Source of the DNA: Anaerolineae bacterium
Lineage (GTDB): Bacteria > Chloroflexota > Anaerolineae > Anaerolineales > Villigracilaceae
Direction: 5' to 3'
Assembly: GCA_003694975.1 (NCBI GenBank)
Contig: RFJH01000220.1
Coordinates: forward strand, 1 to 5,247
DNA: 5,247 nt
Below, one piece after another: positions 5,057 to 5,247 of this stretch. Under the pieces are notes generated by a model, which was not told where the DNA came from, did not search any database, and saw nothing but the letters and a program-made list of their open reading frames with translations. Position numbers and translations under genes: made by a program. The stretch's first letter is position 1; each line of letters starts with the position of its first letter.

Positions 5057-5247
5057 CTGAACAGATGTGCCCGTCGCTTTTCCAAAGTATCCTGTTATAT
5101 CCACCGTATCAGTTGCCCCGAAGTGGTTGCATATTCTATTGCTATAGTGGACTGAACAACAAAAAACTTCATTTTGCAGGCAAAGCGAGGGCGTACTGAT
5201 TTCCAGGTGAACGCCGTACGAAAATCCTGCGCACTCGGCAAACATAC
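5057..5247. other. AT-richer spacer, possible mobile-element or gene edge
   Basis: This stretch is visibly less GC-rich than the rest of the window (for example the TATTCTATTGCTATAG and ACAACAAAAAACTTCATTTTG segments). A plus-strand frame opens after a TGA at about 5153 and runs to the right edge, reading ...QAKRGRTDFQVNAVRKSCALGKH. A GTG at about 5207 could be a start, but no clear ribosome binding site precedes it. A minus-strand frame also crosses the region without family resemblance. It could be the end of an insertion element or the start of a gene beyond the window. Nothing can be named with confidence. Confidence 0.25.

Noticed and set aside
4945..5085. N-terminal extension of the membrane protein to an ATG at 5085
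   Set aside because: It would read through repeat-like DNA and the TATAAT box, whereas the ATG at 4944 has a ribosome binding site.
4967..5245. Minus-strand frame of 92 codons at the right edge
   Set aside because: It has no family resemblance, and its C-terminal third is translation of the interspersed repeat, a known source of false ORFs.
1..5247. CRISPR array, tRNA or rRNA genes
   Set aside because: No regularly spaced direct repeats, no tRNA T-arm or anticodon-arm pattern, and no rRNA signature segments were found on either strand by eye.

Overview
The window is GC-rich and every gene I can support lies on the minus strand, read from right to left. It looks like a bacterial chromosome. 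A Chloroflexota (Anaerolineae-like) source is my best guess, from the protein flavours (short-type TyrRS with HLGH/KRMSKS, AF1521-like macro domain, DUF711) and the interspersed palindromic repeats. No rRNA gene or other taxonomic marker confirms it.

Layout in transcription order. Positions 5247-4945 are a gene-poor, comparatively AT-richer spacer. It holds a fragment resembling a widespread interspersed repeat, possible mobile-element or gene material cut by the right edge, and a TATAAT -10 box for the first gene. Positions 4944-4435 encode a 169-residue membrane protein with two transmembrane segments and a PH-like C-terminal domain. Positions 4428-4370 form two overlapping inverted repeats, a probable terminator and antiterminator, directly before the ribosome binding site of tyrS. 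tyrS (tyrosyl-tRNA synthetase) occupies 4357-3125. After a 121-base gap come a macro-domain protein (3003-2425), a SpoU/TrmH-family RNA 2'-O-methyltransferase (2456-1674) and a DUF711 protein (1677-457). These three overlap by 32 and 4 bases and form a tight cluster. Positions 456-1 have no convincing complete gene. A good leftward sigma70-type promoter with an adjacent operator-like palindrome at 113-162 probably serves a gene running off the left edge.

The most interesting point is the tyrS leader. The upstream gene ends Gly-Tyr-Tyr-Tyr-Ser-Arg-Leu-stop, with three consecutive TAT codons. Six bases after its stop begins a sequence that can pair as an antiterminator, competing with a 10-bp hairpin followed by T6 that abuts the tyrS Shine-Dalgarno. 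This is the geometry of ribosome-mediated attenuation: shortage of charged tRNA-Tyr would stall ribosomes on the Tyr codons and let tyrS be transcribed. The unusual part is that the sensor would be the tail of a full-length membrane-protein gene, not a short leader peptide. The structures and codons are directly visible; the regulatory mechanism is inference.
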